Source: Amphiura filiformis (taxonomy: Eukaryota; Echinodermata; Ophiuroidea; Amphilepidida; Amphiuridae). Taken from it: DNA of 64,000 nt. The position numbers and the translations under genes were made by a program. The stretch is from the NCBI RefSeq assembly GCF_039555335.1, contig NW_027305505.1:996001-1060000 (forward strand). Direction: 5' to 3'. This document shows positions 44,218-56,492 of this stretch, piece after piece. Each line of letters begins with the position of its first letter. The stretch's first letter is position 1. A model generated the notes under the pieces. That model was not told the DNA's origin. It did not search any database and was given only the letters and a program-made list of their open reading frames with translations.

Positions 44218-44829
44218 GCTATCGGGCTTAGCTAGGGGTTGTGGCGCCCAGGGCTACGGATACGGATACATAATGGCACCCCCAAATACAATCCTTGAAA
44301 CAATTGCGAACAGATGCGTGCCAAAATTTGGATAAATATGGCCAACCACAATTAATTTTGGTTTAATGAAGGTGAATATCGGTCTTAATGATCTTTCAAA
44401 TGATTTTGCGCTGAAATGCACGCGAAGCGTGCAAAAATTTTGACTTTAATCGCTTGGAGGGGCGCAGAATCGATGTCGAATCGGTCAATTCAGCGCTCCC
44501 CGCGCCCCCTTGTAACCCCGACGCCATGCTACTGGGCATCTTGTGGAAAGGGGGGGGGGGCAGGAACATCAGTATTGTCTAGTTTTAAGTTTTGGTTAGT
44601 AGTTTTTTTATCGTCTAGCTTTCTCTTACAGTCCTTCTCCTTCTCCTTCTTTTTCTCTTTCTCCCCATTCTTCGTCCCCATTTTTCCACTTCTCCATCCC
44701 CATTTTTAGGTGTCCAGGCAGGGCAGTATGTCCCTGCCCCCCCCCCCTTGCTGGCTACGCTTTATGGTGTCATGCGATTTTGGCAGTTCATTTTGAGAAC
44801 TGGCCAGTGGCCACCCGGGGGCAGGTACG
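44218..44829. other. Unassigned sequence with low-complexity runs
   Basis: No gene. It has a TTCTCC/TTTTTC-rich run at 44625-44700 and C runs at 44737-44747. Confidence 0.4.
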
Positions 44830-44834
44830 GATAT

Positions 44835-44917
<83 letters not shown>

Positions 44918-44918
44918 C

Positions 44919-44957
<39 letters not shown>

Positions 44958-45143
44958 TTTTTTATTTATTTATTTATTTATTTATTTATTTTATCTATTT
45001 ATCTATTTATCTATTTATCTATTTATCTATTTATCTATTTATCTATTTATCTATTTATTATTTATTATTTATTTATTTATTTATCTATTTATTTATTTAT
45101 TTATCTATTTATCTATTATCTATTTATCTATTTATTTATCTAT

Positions 45144-45178
<35 letters not shown>

Positions 45179-45335
45179 TCTATTTATTTATCTATTTATT
45201 TTAATATTTATTTAGTTATTTAGTTATGTAGTTATTTATTTAGTCATTTAGTTATTTAGTTTGTTTGTTTGTTTGTTAGTTAGTTAGTTAGTTTTTATTT
45301 TTGTATTTATTTCTTATTTGTTTGTTTGTTTGTTT
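44830..45335. repeat. (TTTA)n, (TTTATCTA)n, (TTAG)n and (TTTG)n arrays
   Basis: About 370 bp of TTTA repeats with an ATCTATTT sub-array at 44993-45060 and later TTTG and TTAG runs. The long IYLF-rich frames across it are translations of the repeat. Confidence 0.95.
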
Positions 45336-46160
45336 TTTCGTCCAGTTCTATAATATAAGCAATGTAAAACGGTTGTTGAAACGTGATGACGTCAACAATT
45401 AATATTAATGAGGTCAACGTGTACCTGACGTGTATGGACAGAAGCAGGTCAAAGATCATACGTTGCAGTCAGTAAGATCTTGTCCAAGTCTCCAAAATAT
45501 TTATCTGTGATCGAATACGGAAGGAAGCGCAAGATTCAGGGTACTCCAGCGAGATTCATGCTATTGCTAGACACTGTCATTTATTTACGATTGGACATAT
45601 TGGAAGTACACTTGACGTTGTGATTTTCTTGCGTAGAAAATAGAGTAGGGGGTCCTACTTAATGTCATCGAGTACATGAGTAAGTATGGGAATTATTAAT
45701 CACATAATATCACAAATGAAATAATCATGATAAATAAGAAGAGCTGCTAGCTGTGGTGCTGTGTGTATTGTGTGTGAACATGTGTACTAAAACAACACAT
45801 TATGGCTATGCAATCAATACAGGTACCGATAACCCTACAGGGCCACACAGGGTGATGAGTACAGTACAGAAGCAGAAGCATGTGCACATAATACAGACGA
45901 CGGTGGCCGACATTATTCATGTGGCAACAGCCAATAGCGTATTAAAACAAAACAGACAATATGACGGCAACACTGCCTGGACGTTCATGATGTTGGACGC
46001 CCCGTGCCGAGCCCGAGCCTGCCGAGGTGCGTTTTTAGCTCTATTGGCCCTGTTAGTGCGTTACAGAAAAAAAAAGCATAAAATATATTTCTCAGTGCAA
46101 TGTATACATTTTCACATGAAAATAAATATTTTTGGATTCAAAATGAATGTGAAGAAAAAA
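45336..46160. other. Unassigned sequence
   Basis: A frame at 45753-46289 is open for 178 codons but reads into the tRNA-like relic and has no family feature. TGACGTCA occurs near 45389. No supported gene. Confidence 0.4.
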
Positions 46161-46175
46161 AATTATTATAGCCAG

Positions 46176-46247
46176 GCCCAGGAGTGGGAATCGATCTCGG
46201 GACCCTCTGCGTGGGAGGCGAAGACCTTACCGCTAGACCATGCAAAC
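46176..46247 (-). repeat. tRNA-Gly(CCC)-like sequence (SINE head or pseudogene)
   Basis: Minus strand: TGGTCTAGCGG fits the A box, TTCGCCTCCCACGC the Gly anticodon arm with loop CTCCCAC (anticodon CCC), and GATCGATTCC the B box. The two acceptor halves do not pair, so it is not a working tRNA gene. Confidence 0.6.
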
Positions 46248-49208
46248 AAAGATACACGATGGGAGAAATTTTTAGTACATGTGTCATAAACATATCGTTT
46301 GTTATTCATACAAAACATTAAAAAAACATGAGGTTCACTGTCGAACCTCAATGGATTTAGACTATAAATAGTAATAAAATAGTGCTTAATATTACATGCA
46401 TACACTTCCACTTTTGGAATTATTGGAGACATTTTAGTGTTTACGTGTAAAACCAATGACAACATCAAAATTCAGTCAATCTTGCCCCGATAATGTACAT
46501 TATGTAGGCCTATGATCTCCATAGTCAATGGTAGTAGTTCGGCAAGAAAAGTGGCTTATGGAATTCAATCCTAGCAATTTTTGGCACATGTGTCGAGAGG
46601 TGGGACAATTCAATTTTTGGCACACATCCGACCATGTAGCCCGAGGTAGGCCTACTCACACCTCCGTCACTACGATTTCCACTTTTCAATGCAAAGGTCT
46701 GAGATGTCTACCTTAAACCTTTCCAGGGACATAAAATACCACTTTTTCTAATTAATAAATACCACTTCCTACCATTCCTCATGTGAAGATGAGTCTTAAA
46801 CAAAACATATTTGGTGCATGTTCGTAAATTTTGAGCACATTTGAGGATGTGAAAGACCAGACTTGTATCGTCGCCGTGTTTTGAATTCTTCCTATAAATA
46901 GATGCCGTCAGCGTGACGTCATCACCGCGACATCAGTTCAGGGTGCCTGACTTTTTAACATGGTACCGCGTTCATGGCCCTATGGTGAGGAAGGAACAAC
47001 TAGGGCCATGATGTTTCGGGCTACCGACCATGGGGCACGGTGGGGGTGGTTCTAGTACTAGTTCTGGCCACGCGTTTTGAACTCGCCACCCAAAAATGGT
47101 GGTTATTTTGTTGCGCTTTTCCAAATCGAGACTTGTTCAAATTGTTATCTCTGATAAACAAAAGGTATTATAGTGTGTTTGGTGTCAGTTTGTAGCTAAA
47201 TGAGTGCCCTAACAGACCTCCAAAGGAGAATTGTTTATCAGCTACATGTAAGATAGTGGAGTTAGAGTTGTTTGAGTTCAGAATGACCGAGGTGGTTGAT
47301 GAACTTGATGAGGTGGTGGCGGATGAGGCGGTGGCGGTATGAACAAAGTCTATGGGAAATAAAGATTTTCTGCTAATTGTTTTTAATCATTTTGAACTCT
47401 TTATGATTGGTTTAGTCTATAAAATACAAACTTTTACGTACCGGTACAAAACTACCCGTTTTCATATTAAACACTGTAGTAAGCAATGCGGATGTCTTCA
47501 AAATTTAAAAGTTGCTGTAAATTTTTAATTACGGTACTTACCGCGGCTGTGTACTCTAGCCATTGTTTCTTTCTCAAAATTGAGTTTTTATGATATGTTT
47601 GTACCTTGTTATGTTTTTTATAAATACAAGGAATGAAAATCCAGATTTGTAAACTCCAACTGCAATATTTTAAGGATTTTATTTCACTATTCCACTCGTG
47701 TTTGAAATTGAAAAGGAAAGAAAATCTTTGTTGTACCAGCAAGGTACACGCTACGCAACAACTCATCGCGTTGCGTGTCGCGCAATTTGTTAACGCACAA
47801 ATCGCTGACGGCCTACGCGACGCTTATCTGCATGCGCGGCGCATCTTATGGAAACACCACGGAAGCACTGATTTCACAAAAACCTAGTGGTCAAAATGGC
47901 TCCGTTTTAGCTGATAAAATCATGGTTTTTCAAGTTCTTTCCCCGATTTAAATATCAAGTTATGAATGGATTTCGCTCAAACTTCTCAAGGGGCTGTGGA
48001 TTTACCCGATGTTCACGTAATATAAGTTTCAAAACGAAAACTGTCGCATTCTCCTGTGAGATTCGATGAAAGTGCAAAATGTGACCACTTTAAACTTCAA
48101 CGGCCATTATTTCAATGTTCATTTTCTCGGTAAAATGACGATTTAGGTACCGATAACTCAATAAATACAGCATCTATAGGTAAGCAAATATGATCATCGT
48201 AAAAAGCATGATCGACTCAAGAAACGGTTTTCTCATTTTTTATATTTTGGTCTATTTCCGATTTTGGGCATCATTTTGTGCAAATAGGCGTTTTTGAATT
48301 TTAAAAAGTTCATTTTGATGCCTTATATGGTCAATATCTCAAAAAATAAGGCCAATATCAAAGAAATACAAAAACCGTTTTTGGAATGGAGCCTCAAGAT
48401 TGAGCTAAAAACAAAATAAAATATTTTGGAAAGAGTGTTTTTTTTGTTATGATGTACCTAACAAATATTGCCAAAAACTCACTTTTTTGTGATTTTCTTC
48501 AAAATTGTTGTTTTTACCCCAAATCTGTATTTATATTAAGATTTATTGATGTCTTACCTTCATAAAAATGTATACTTTTATATGTTTTGCGCGAATAATT
48601 ACAAAGTTATTGCACTTTTACTACATGCATGTCTGAGAGTACACAGCCACCTTAACCTATCATAGTCAAAGTAAACATTTTCTGAGAGGAAATTTGATGA
48701 GGAATCTAAATATGGACTTACTTTTTCTGTATGGGTTAGGGGTAAAATGTTTCAGTTCAAAACATGTTGAATTGTAAAAAAATTTGAACATATTTTGGGA
48801 CACCCTGTATTCCGAGATTACCAAACAGCTGTGATTTTTTTTCTTCTAAAGTCAGTAGGCTCCCCCTAACCTCTAACCAAATCAATGTTGTTTACTTTCA
48901 GTTTATCTGCAAGTTAGTAATGTAAGCAATGACCCATTTTACAATGTATATATATTTGGAATTTTTTTATTCCACCCTGTATAACTTCAAGGTCACCCTG
49001 TACAATGAGTTGAAATGTGTATATTTAAATTGCTTTTGCCTTCAGCTTTCCAAAAATGTATACTTTTGCTAGTTTATAGGGTTGATAGTTATGGAGATAT
49101 TCTAATTTGAAACTTGATTGGTGTAAAAACTCATAATATTTGTGATGCAACGCTAAGGGTGGCGAGTTCAAAACCGTGGCCTTCTACTGGATTTATTGGT
49201 AGACAACT
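46248..49208. other. Unassigned sequence
   Basis: No conserved coding region recognised in nearly 3 kb. Two phrases CACCCTGTAT (about 48801 and 48975) and long T-rich stretches suggest interspersed-repeat debris. One TGACGTCA lies near 46917. Confidence 0.4.
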
Positions 49209-49211
49209 AAG

Positions 49212-49365
49212 TTAGGGGCTATGCAATAATTATGAGCCCTGTGGAGGGTAAAATTGAGGGGACAAGAAATTTTTGGCGAGCCGAAAGGGGGAGGAGCGGG
49301 TGAAAGCAATTTTTGACAAATCTGAGAGGGGGGCAAGTGATTTTTGGCATACATTTGTGGGGTGC
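49212..49365. mobile_element. Harbinger-like MITE fragment, copy 4
   Basis: Starts TTAGGGGCTATGCAATAATTATGAGCCC-like (read in two parts: TTAGGGGCTATGC and AATAATTATGAGCCC), then GGCAAGTGATTTTTGGC units in the opposite sense to copy 1. It is cut off where the 400-bp direct repeat begins. Confidence 0.7.
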
Positions 49366-49376
49366 CTTTTAGTGCT

Positions 49377-49778
49377 TGCGGTTAAATTGGATTGATAAAC
49401 AAGCATGATTGACAGTGTGTTTTAGAAACCAAAGTCCCGGGTAAAGTTCTGCTTAAGATCCAATGTACATAGTCGGATTTTTTACTCGTGCTTCAGCGAT
49501 CATTAAACTGGTTGATTCCAATTCCAAAATCAGAATGGTTTAGTATTGAAGTGAGCCATTATAATTATGCAAGATATGTTGTATTCGATAACTTTTATTT
49601 TCACTAATCATCTAATTATGATATTTCTTATCTCTTTATGACCATTTTACTATTGAACACTTTAATTTTAACATGTTTTAAAATAAACATCAATATAATT
49701 TTGAGTTCAACGGAATGCTTTCATCATGATTAAATTATAATAACATATTTTTATCAAAATTCGACTATGGCTTAGTCT
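49377..49778. repeat. 400-bp interspersed direct repeat, copy 1
   Basis: From GCGGTTAAATTGGAT to ACTATGGCTTAGTCT. A diverged second copy is at 52001-52343 in the same orientation, sharing CATGATTGACAGTGT, CTTTCATCATGATTAA and others. Confidence 0.8.
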
Positions 49779-52000
49779 CGCACCGCTTACGTTGTATGGT
49801 GCCCATCTTGTCCTCCTCTTTTCGAATAGCTCTGATGACACTTTAACATGCACAGGGATGAATCCTCCTGAACACGGGACAAACGGCTTTATGTGACTTC
49901 CGAATCACGGACGTTGCACATACACTACCTATATCTGCACATGATGCTAAGCAGTGTATGGGGGCGAGAAGAAATTCTCAGGGGTGTGATTTTTCCGGAT
50001 TTTTCCGGATTTTCGGAATTTTGGGATTAAAAAAAAAATCCGGATTTTCAACAAAAAAAAAAAAAAAAAATTATTTTTTATATTTTTATTTTATTTTTTG
50101 TCGCTTTTGGAGTGGCCCTGGACCAAGAGCTAAATGCTTAACAGAGATGTCACATTTCGAATTTTCAGTTTCCAGATATGAGAAAATCTCCAATTTTAAA
50201 ATGAAAATTCCTTAGATTAGAACCCTGACTGGATGATTTATAGACACACTGTACTTTGCAAAAATGGTGATGCAATTTCTCATGTGTATGTGAATGATAT
50301 GATACTGGAAGTATGTATTCACAGATAATAAATGTTTTTATACTATAAAGTGAAGTATTTTAAAAGTTTCTCATTTTTGTTTTTTTTTTCATGAAATTGC
50401 ATCTCCAGTGGTGCTCAAGTGTGTAAAACCCCTCTGGCTGGGGCTTCGCCCTCTACTCCCCACAGGCGTTGCCCTGGACTCCACCAGGGGCCCTTAAGCA
50501 GGCCCCTGGACCCCCGGCCGCAACAGGCGAGAGCTCCGCTCGCTACGCTTCGCAATTTCATTGCCTTAGGGTTTTTTTCAAAAGCACCAATCACACCCAT
50601 ATATCAACACTTGTTTAAATTTATGACATTCTACACATATCAAGTAACAATTTAATACATTGCAGATATCAGTATGAAACGCTCCCAATTTAGATGCGCA
50701 AAGATGATAATTAATCTTATTGTTGTTTCGGAGACTTCTTTTGTTTCGGAGGCTTCAAGTGTTAACGGAAAGTTTGTATTGGGTCCCATTTTCATACGGT
50801 GATGTATATCTCTAGTCTCTACTGTTTTAAAGACAAGTGACTTGAGGATATAAATGCTACATTTTGATAAATAGATTGGATGATCTCTTTTATTTATATT
50901 TGCACAGCTCGCTGAACAGTTTGTTTCGGAGGCTTCAAAAGAGTTAACGGAAAATCAACTCTATGAGTCAAGATTTTATAAAACAATTTCAAAGCTGGCA
51001 AATCAGCTAATTTTTGTTACCCCTTTCAAGTTAAGTCATTAACTGTTATGAATCAAGAAGAAAATGAAGAAATAACGAAGAATTATGAATCAAAGCTATA
51101 CCCACAAAGTTCGGAAAATGAAGCCTCCGAAGCGACAAATATCGAAGTCCGGGTCAAGAAAAAACTTTATTAGTCATGCGAAATATACACAATATATGAA
51201 GAGCTTTGTTGCAAAACCCTTACATCCACTTGAGCAATTTTGAGAAAACATCAATAAATCATCAAAAATGATAATTTTCAACAAAAGCAGTTTGGGCGGG
51301 ATGCTTGGGTAGGATGAGCATGAAAGTCCCGAACATTTTTTTTTAAATCAACAAATTTTTGGATTGATGGGCAATAAGAAGATATATTTTTCAAAATAGG
51401 CACGTTATTTTACTCAAAAACATTACTGGGATAGTCATTTTTGCCAAATGATTTGAGAGGTGCAAGTATTGATGAAGCCGTTGATCATGGCGAAAGTTTG
51501 AGACAGAATATACCCCCAAAAATGTTGCATTTTTTAATTAATGGGTCTTGCAGTGCATTATTTTTCTGCCTATCTTGAAGTTTAAACTTCAATGCAGAGC
51601 CCGGTTGTTATTAGACTACTCCGTAGTCCACTTGCCCATTGTGCATACGCTGGATATTGCATTTAAGTGTAAAACTCTGATTTAATTAATTTGTGCACAA
51701 TTGATAGATTTTCACAATTGATCATCTGACTTTGGATTGCGGTTTACATGCTTAACACGGCTGTCTATGAGCTTCTATGGATGAGATTGTCGGATTCCTG
51801 GCTTCTAAAATTGGCCATGATGTAATGCATCTTTAAATGGATCTGGCTTGTGATTGCTCGCACAGATCTCGTTATGGTTTAAATACTCCGGGCACCTGCC
51901 ATTACCATTAATAACTACATGGTACAGAACTATGCGGCCTTTGTGTCGGCGGGAACATGAGCGCGTCTTGTACCATGCTTGTATTTCCAGGCTATGTGTG
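49779..52000. other. Unassigned sequence
   Basis: No gene recognised. It contains runs of GGATTTTTCCGGATTTT (about 49995), a short GC-rich patch (50425-50560, GGGGCTTCGCCCTC), and the phrase GTTTCGGAGGCTTCAA twice (about 50742 and 50922). Confidence 0.4.
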
Positions 52001-52343
52001 TGCGGTTAAATTGGATGATAAACAAGTATGATTGACAGTGTTTGTTTAAAATTCAATGTCCATAGTCTATCCTAATATGCGATTAATAAACTGGTAGATT
52101 CTAAAATCAGAATTGTTCAGTATTCAGACTGAAGTGCTTATATAATGACATTATGATTTTGCATTTAATAATATAAGCCTACATATACTTTACTTTTACT
52201 GTCACTAATATAATATAAACTTTTTCATAACAATTTTATACTAGTATTTTGATGTAATAAATATCAGTATAATTTCGAGTTCTACTCTTTCATCATGATT
52301 AATAACATGTTTTATTTGTCAAAAATCGACTATGGCATAGTCT
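52001..52343. repeat. 400-bp interspersed direct repeat, copy 2
   Basis: Diverged copy of 49377-49778 in direct orientation, with several small indels. Confidence 0.8.
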
Positions 52344-52959
52344 AGGTTGTTATGAGTTATTATTTATTCTATCATTTCATCCGAAATATCCAGGTTCGGC
52401 CGTTTTCTATCTCTGTTAGTCTTTTTGTTCATACATGTAGGCCTATAAAAAGATACCATGCACGTATTAAAATAGGCTTACAAGAGCATAGAGTGTAAGT
52501 TATATTCACATTTCACAACTTGCATCTCATCGATCCAGAACACAAAAGGTATAGAAATCGTTGACATTAGAGTACAATGTTGCCAACACTGCGGTTAAAG
52601 CGCCAAATTGTTCTAGTTCAGTTTATAACATAACGTAGTCTCTTGGATTGGATTAATTATAAACACTATTAAATCAAACACAAAGGGACCACCAGACTCA
52701 TGCACATACAAAGTGATCTATACATAGAGTTGCATTTGCTATTTTAAGATGAAATTCATAGTTCTAGACTTCTAGTCCAATAAAACAGCATTTACTGTGG
52801 ACGTTTCAAAGTCTGAAGATTTTCAAACATGTGAGTTGGATTGTATTGCCCCTCGTCTCTGCTCATGGCAATGCCTTGCTGCCTGATTTTCACAGTTTCC
52901 AATGTGGTATATATGTCTGCCGCTCTGCCTCTATGATGTGGTCTTTTTCTAGAACATCG

Positions 52960-53365
52960 ATCAATATTTAAAAAAATCAAAGAAATTGGGCAGATTTTGT
53001 GAAAAAAATTGTGTCAGGTGTTAAATGTAGGCTTGATTCCAAGCATCTAGCCAAGATTGAGAAAGATTCTGTGTTTTTGTCCAGATTTTTAATGTATTTC
53101 TCAAGCAAGCACGCCACTTTCTAGGTATAATCACAAGTGTCACTATTCTGAAAATGAAAAAACTTGATAGTCTTCACGGTCCACCAGTAGTTAGAAAATT
53201 CAATAGTCACCAATATATTGCTTTTTGTTTGTTTACTTTCTTGTTTGTTTGTCTTTCAGGAAAATATTGCTTCAAAACTTGAGTCACTTCATAAGGTAGC
53301 AAGAGCCATTTGAACAGAGGCCATTTTGTACACAAAGTATAGGGAAATTTATAGTATTGTGCACC
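52960..53365 (+). repeat. Segmental direct duplication containing a mini-exon, copy 1
   Basis: About 400 bp matching 54378-54728 (shared phrases GTAGGCTTGATTCCAAGCAT, CTTGATAGTCTTCACGGTCC, TTTGTACACAAAGTATAGGG). It includes a polypyrimidine/AG acceptor and a GT after a short open segment. Confidence 0.85.
53260..53295 (+). CDS. Candidate 36-nt mini-exon (copy 1)
   Basis: Bounded by TTGTCTTTCAG at the left and AAG|GTAGCA at the right. It is open in phase 0 and encodes ENIASKLESLHK. The duplicate at 54620-54658 keeps both borders. It could belong to the KDZ-type gene downstream, but a 12-codon segment cannot be assigned by sequence. Confidence 0.3.
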
Positions 53366-54118
53366 ATGAAGAGAGTGTATGTGTGTGAGCCTATACGAAG
53401 GATGTTTTGATCGAGCAAGTTGTGCCAAACAGGTTTTGATTAGCAGTTGCATATTGATTGAGGTGTTTTTGATCTTAATTCATATAATTTATAGCTAAAA
53501 TCGCAGAAAAAAAGCAACATATACTAGTTTACCAGTGCTAAGGTGAGTTATAGCCCTAATGGGAGACCGGAGAAACATCAGTATGGTGGCACTCAGTGTT
53601 GGTCAATACCTGGACAGCTTACCTTTTGTGAGTGGGGGTGTGTGTGGGGGGAGTGTAGGCTAAGCTTAATTATGACAGGCAGCCAAGTTGGAGATAGAGA
53701 AAACATCGATACAGTTTCACTGTTATAAAACTGTCTGGATGGGGTATAATGGTGTGAGTGTGGGGGTGGTGGATAGGCTAAAATTATGACAGACATACAG
53801 CAAGAAAGACACACAGATATGAAAAACATGACCACAAATGCAATGCATGAATTATAGGCCTATTTATTGTTAAATTACATCCGTCTTTGGTCATGTTGGT
53901 GAAATCATAGCCTACCCCCCCACCCCCCCCCCCACCACACAAGGTAAGTTTACCTGATCCAGGGGCCCATGACATAGGCTCCAGTAGCCTTTGTGTTTGT
54001 TTGTTTCCATGCATTACCAAATTAATTTGATGCCTCAAACATTATACAGATGGGGATCAACATTTTCAAAATAAATTGATTTTAATTTGATCCATTCCAG
54101 TGCCTCCATGACCTTTTA

Positions 54119-54147
54119 AATGTGCTATCTACAGTAGATAGCACATT
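54119..54147. repeat. Perfect 29-nt palindrome
   Basis: AATGTGCTATCTAC, a single A, then GTAGATAGCACATT: 14-bp perfect arms. It lies between the two segmental duplicates. Confidence 0.9.
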
Positions 54148-54377
54148 AATAGAATTTGGTGCCAATTTGAATTTGGCCCCAAAATGTCAACTTGAGATCG
54201 GTCCTCATAGTGAAGTTATATATAATGTTAATTAGTATTAAAACCCTTAGAAAATTATAAAATCAGACATCTTGAGGTCCCTGAAGATTTCCCATCACCA
54301 AATAATGTCTCTAAAGGCCTTCCATCCCCGATATGCAGCATTTAAATTACATTTCGGTAAAAGTTAAACAACTATAA

Positions 54378-54728
54378 ATCAATATTAAAAATCAAAGAAA
54401 TTTGGCAGATTTTGTGAACAATTTGTGTCAGGTATTAAATGTAGGCTTGATTCCAAGCATCTGGCTTAGATTGAGAAAGATTCTTTGTTTTTATCCAAAT
54501 TTATTCTGAAAATGGGATGAAAAAACTTGATAGTCTTCACGGTCCAGTAGTTCGAAAATTCAATGGTCACCAATATATTTCTTTTTGTTTGTTTACTTGC
54601 TTGTTTGTTTGTCTTTCAGGAAAATATATTGCTTCGAAAAATTGAGTCGCTTCATAAGGTAGCTAGAGCCATTTGAATAGAAGCCATTTTGTACACAAAG
54701 TATAGGGAAATTTATTAGTATTGTGCAC
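54378..54728 (+). repeat. Segmental direct duplication containing a mini-exon, copy 2
   Basis: Second copy of 52960-53365, with a deletion of about 50 bp corresponding to 53085-53140 and scattered substitutions. Confidence 0.85.
54620..54658 (+). CDS. Candidate 39-nt mini-exon (copy 2)
   Basis: Same acceptor (GTCTTTCAG) and donor (AAG|GTAGCT) as copy 1. It is 3 nt longer, so the frame is preserved, and encodes ENILLRKIESLHK. Length change by a multiple of three, with borders kept, is what selection on an exon would leave, but it may be chance. Confidence 0.35.
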
Positions 54729-54804
54729 CCTTCAAAGCTATAGTGCTGGTGACTGGAGGTAGAGTATAGTTTTGTTTCATCTTTCTTATTTGTCTTCTGC
54801 ATAG

Positions 54805-54936
54805 GGGTGTGCATCTGCTGTGGACCTTTTTCAATACAATACAGCCGCTGTTACTAAGAACTTTCTTGATGGTGCCTTCTTCATCTTTCTTGACTTGATT
54901 TTCTGTTTTATGAACTTATTTTTCCTGCCCATGAGG
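54805..54936 (+). CDS. Candidate exon upstream of the KDZ-type exons
   Basis: Open for 44 codons between an acceptor (CTTCTGCATAG) and a donor (AGG|GTATGT). The product is hydrophobic in its second half (FFIFLDLIFCFMNLFFLP). KDZ proteins have an aliphatic segment before the catalytic core, and it follows the mini-exon by a 146-bp intron in the right phase. Low similarity; treat as a suggestion. Confidence 0.25.
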
Positions 54937-55650
54937 GTATGTATTGCTCCCAATTTCTGATATAAGTTCATGTAATGGATGGTGCGAACTGAAAATCAGA
55001 TATTAGTTGGTGTGGGTTGCTTTATGGTACACCAATAATTTCATTGTGTCATCTTCACGCTGAACTACAATGTATCAAAGTGTCTATATGAATTGTATGT
55101 TTCATCATTTTCCTGCTATGTAAATTTGAGATGTTCTGTGTGCAGAGGTACTGTGTCCTTATTGTCAACCTCAAGCATTATTTATAAAACATGCTATTTG
55201 TCTACAAAACTTTAATACTGGATTTGTGAAAGAGCACCAGATATTTTTTTTACTGACTTGGTACATGGAGTCAGTGTTTCAAATAAAGTGGGCCCAAGGG
55301 CGCACAGCTAATAGAAATCAGTCTGGGCCCACTGCATAAAAAAGCTACAGTACAGGCCTGATTGGCCCATGATTAGATTGTGTAATATTCATTGTTCTGA
55401 TCGTTCTTCATAATTATTCATATTTCAACTTTTTGGGCAGTTACACGGGCCCTGAAAATTTCAAATCCAAGAGCCCAAATGGCCCAATGATTTTACTGCA
55501 TAAATACTTACGAGTAAACATTGGATGAGGGTGGACTTGGTAAAAGTTTGTGTGTGTGTGTGTGCGCACAAAGGGTAATGCTACAATGTACATAATTTCT
55601 TAAGCATGCTTCTGTGGTTTATCCTTAGCATAAGAGAGCACAAAATACTA

Positions 55651-55722
55651 ATAGGATTAGAGTTAGGGTTAGGATTTAGGGTTAAGGTAAGGGTTAGGGT
55701 AGGATTAGGGTTAGGATAAGGC
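55651..55722. repeat. Interstitial telomere-like repeats
   Basis: About ten TTAGGG/TTAGGA/TTAAGG-type units (for example AGTTAGGGTTAGGATTTAGG). TTAGGG is the telomere unit of most animals. The run is short and degenerate. Confidence 0.8.
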
Positions 55723-55804
55723 TTGGGATTTGATTGGTGTTCTTTTACACGAAGGATACACTGCTTTCGTGAATGTCTCTTCGACACAATGGCCTTTGGG
55801 TGTA

Positions 55805-55912
55805 TTGGCACAAAAGAGGTCAGCATATTAGAGGTCATCTACAGGTCACATGATGGATTGGCACATAAAAGATGTCAGCATATTAGAGGTCATCTACAGG
55901 TCACATGATGGA
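55805..55912. repeat. Tandem duplication of a 53/55-bp unit
   Basis: Two adjacent units beginning TTGGCAC and sharing GTCAGCATATTAGAGGTCAT and CTACAGGTCACATGATGGA. Confidence 0.9.
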
Positions 55913-56196
55913 TGTCATTTGATAAGATCATTGCTAAATAGGGCACAAAAGCTAAATATCTGGCCATTGTTAGATCCACAGTGATGCATGTTCTTTGGAG
56001 CAGTGTTTATTGTTTATTAATTTTATTATTAATAATTGAATTCAGACTAACTTTATAGAAAATGCTAGATATGCCATCAGTCATAGATGTAATGTTACTT
56101 CACTGTAACATGTGTGCCAGTGTACTGCAAGGAAAGGTGTTGCTAGTTGTTTAATATTTTACTCTCTATTTTGTTATGTCTATAAATAGTTAGCAG

Positions 56197-56492
56197 ACAA
56201 CAAGTGTGGGGATACCGTGTGGAAGGCTGCAGGGGCACAGAACACTACCAAAGCTAAACAGGATGAGATGGGCTTGGCTGTTGCAGGATGTCGCCATACA
56301 TTGACCCGAAACATGTTTAGCGGTGAAATGTATGGTTACCCTCATTTTCTCCACACCAGCTTCATGCTGCAAGAAGGGGTGCAGTTATGTGGTATGACGT
56401 GATATGCAAATATTGGCTGTGGGCAAAAAAACAGCAAAATAAACCAGATTATATGCCAGGGGTACAACAGCAATGAAGCCTGGAACCGTCAG
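56197..56492 (+). pseudogene. KDZ-type transposase, exon with CRH motif
   Basis: Acceptor TTAGCAG at 56190-56196, donor CAG|GTGAGT at 56493. The product starts DNKCGDTVWKAAG (using the borrowed first base) and has QDEMGLAVAGCRHTLTRNMF, matching the DExG...CRHG block of the Kyakuja-Dileera-Zisupton superfamily, then FSGEMYGYPHFLHTSFM. From about 56385 to 56465 a second frame gives WYDVICKYWLW, the next conserved block. The first frame then resumes with NSNEAWNRQ. Two compensating indels and a TGA (56400-56402) therefore break the exon. Confidence 0.75.

Noticed and set aside
44748-45223. Hydrophobic IYLF-repeat membrane-like proteins
   Set aside because: Translation of (TTTA)n and TCTA variants in frames without stops.
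45753-46289. 178-codon frame as a host gene
   Set aside because: No domain, and it reads through a tRNA-like relic on the opposite strand.
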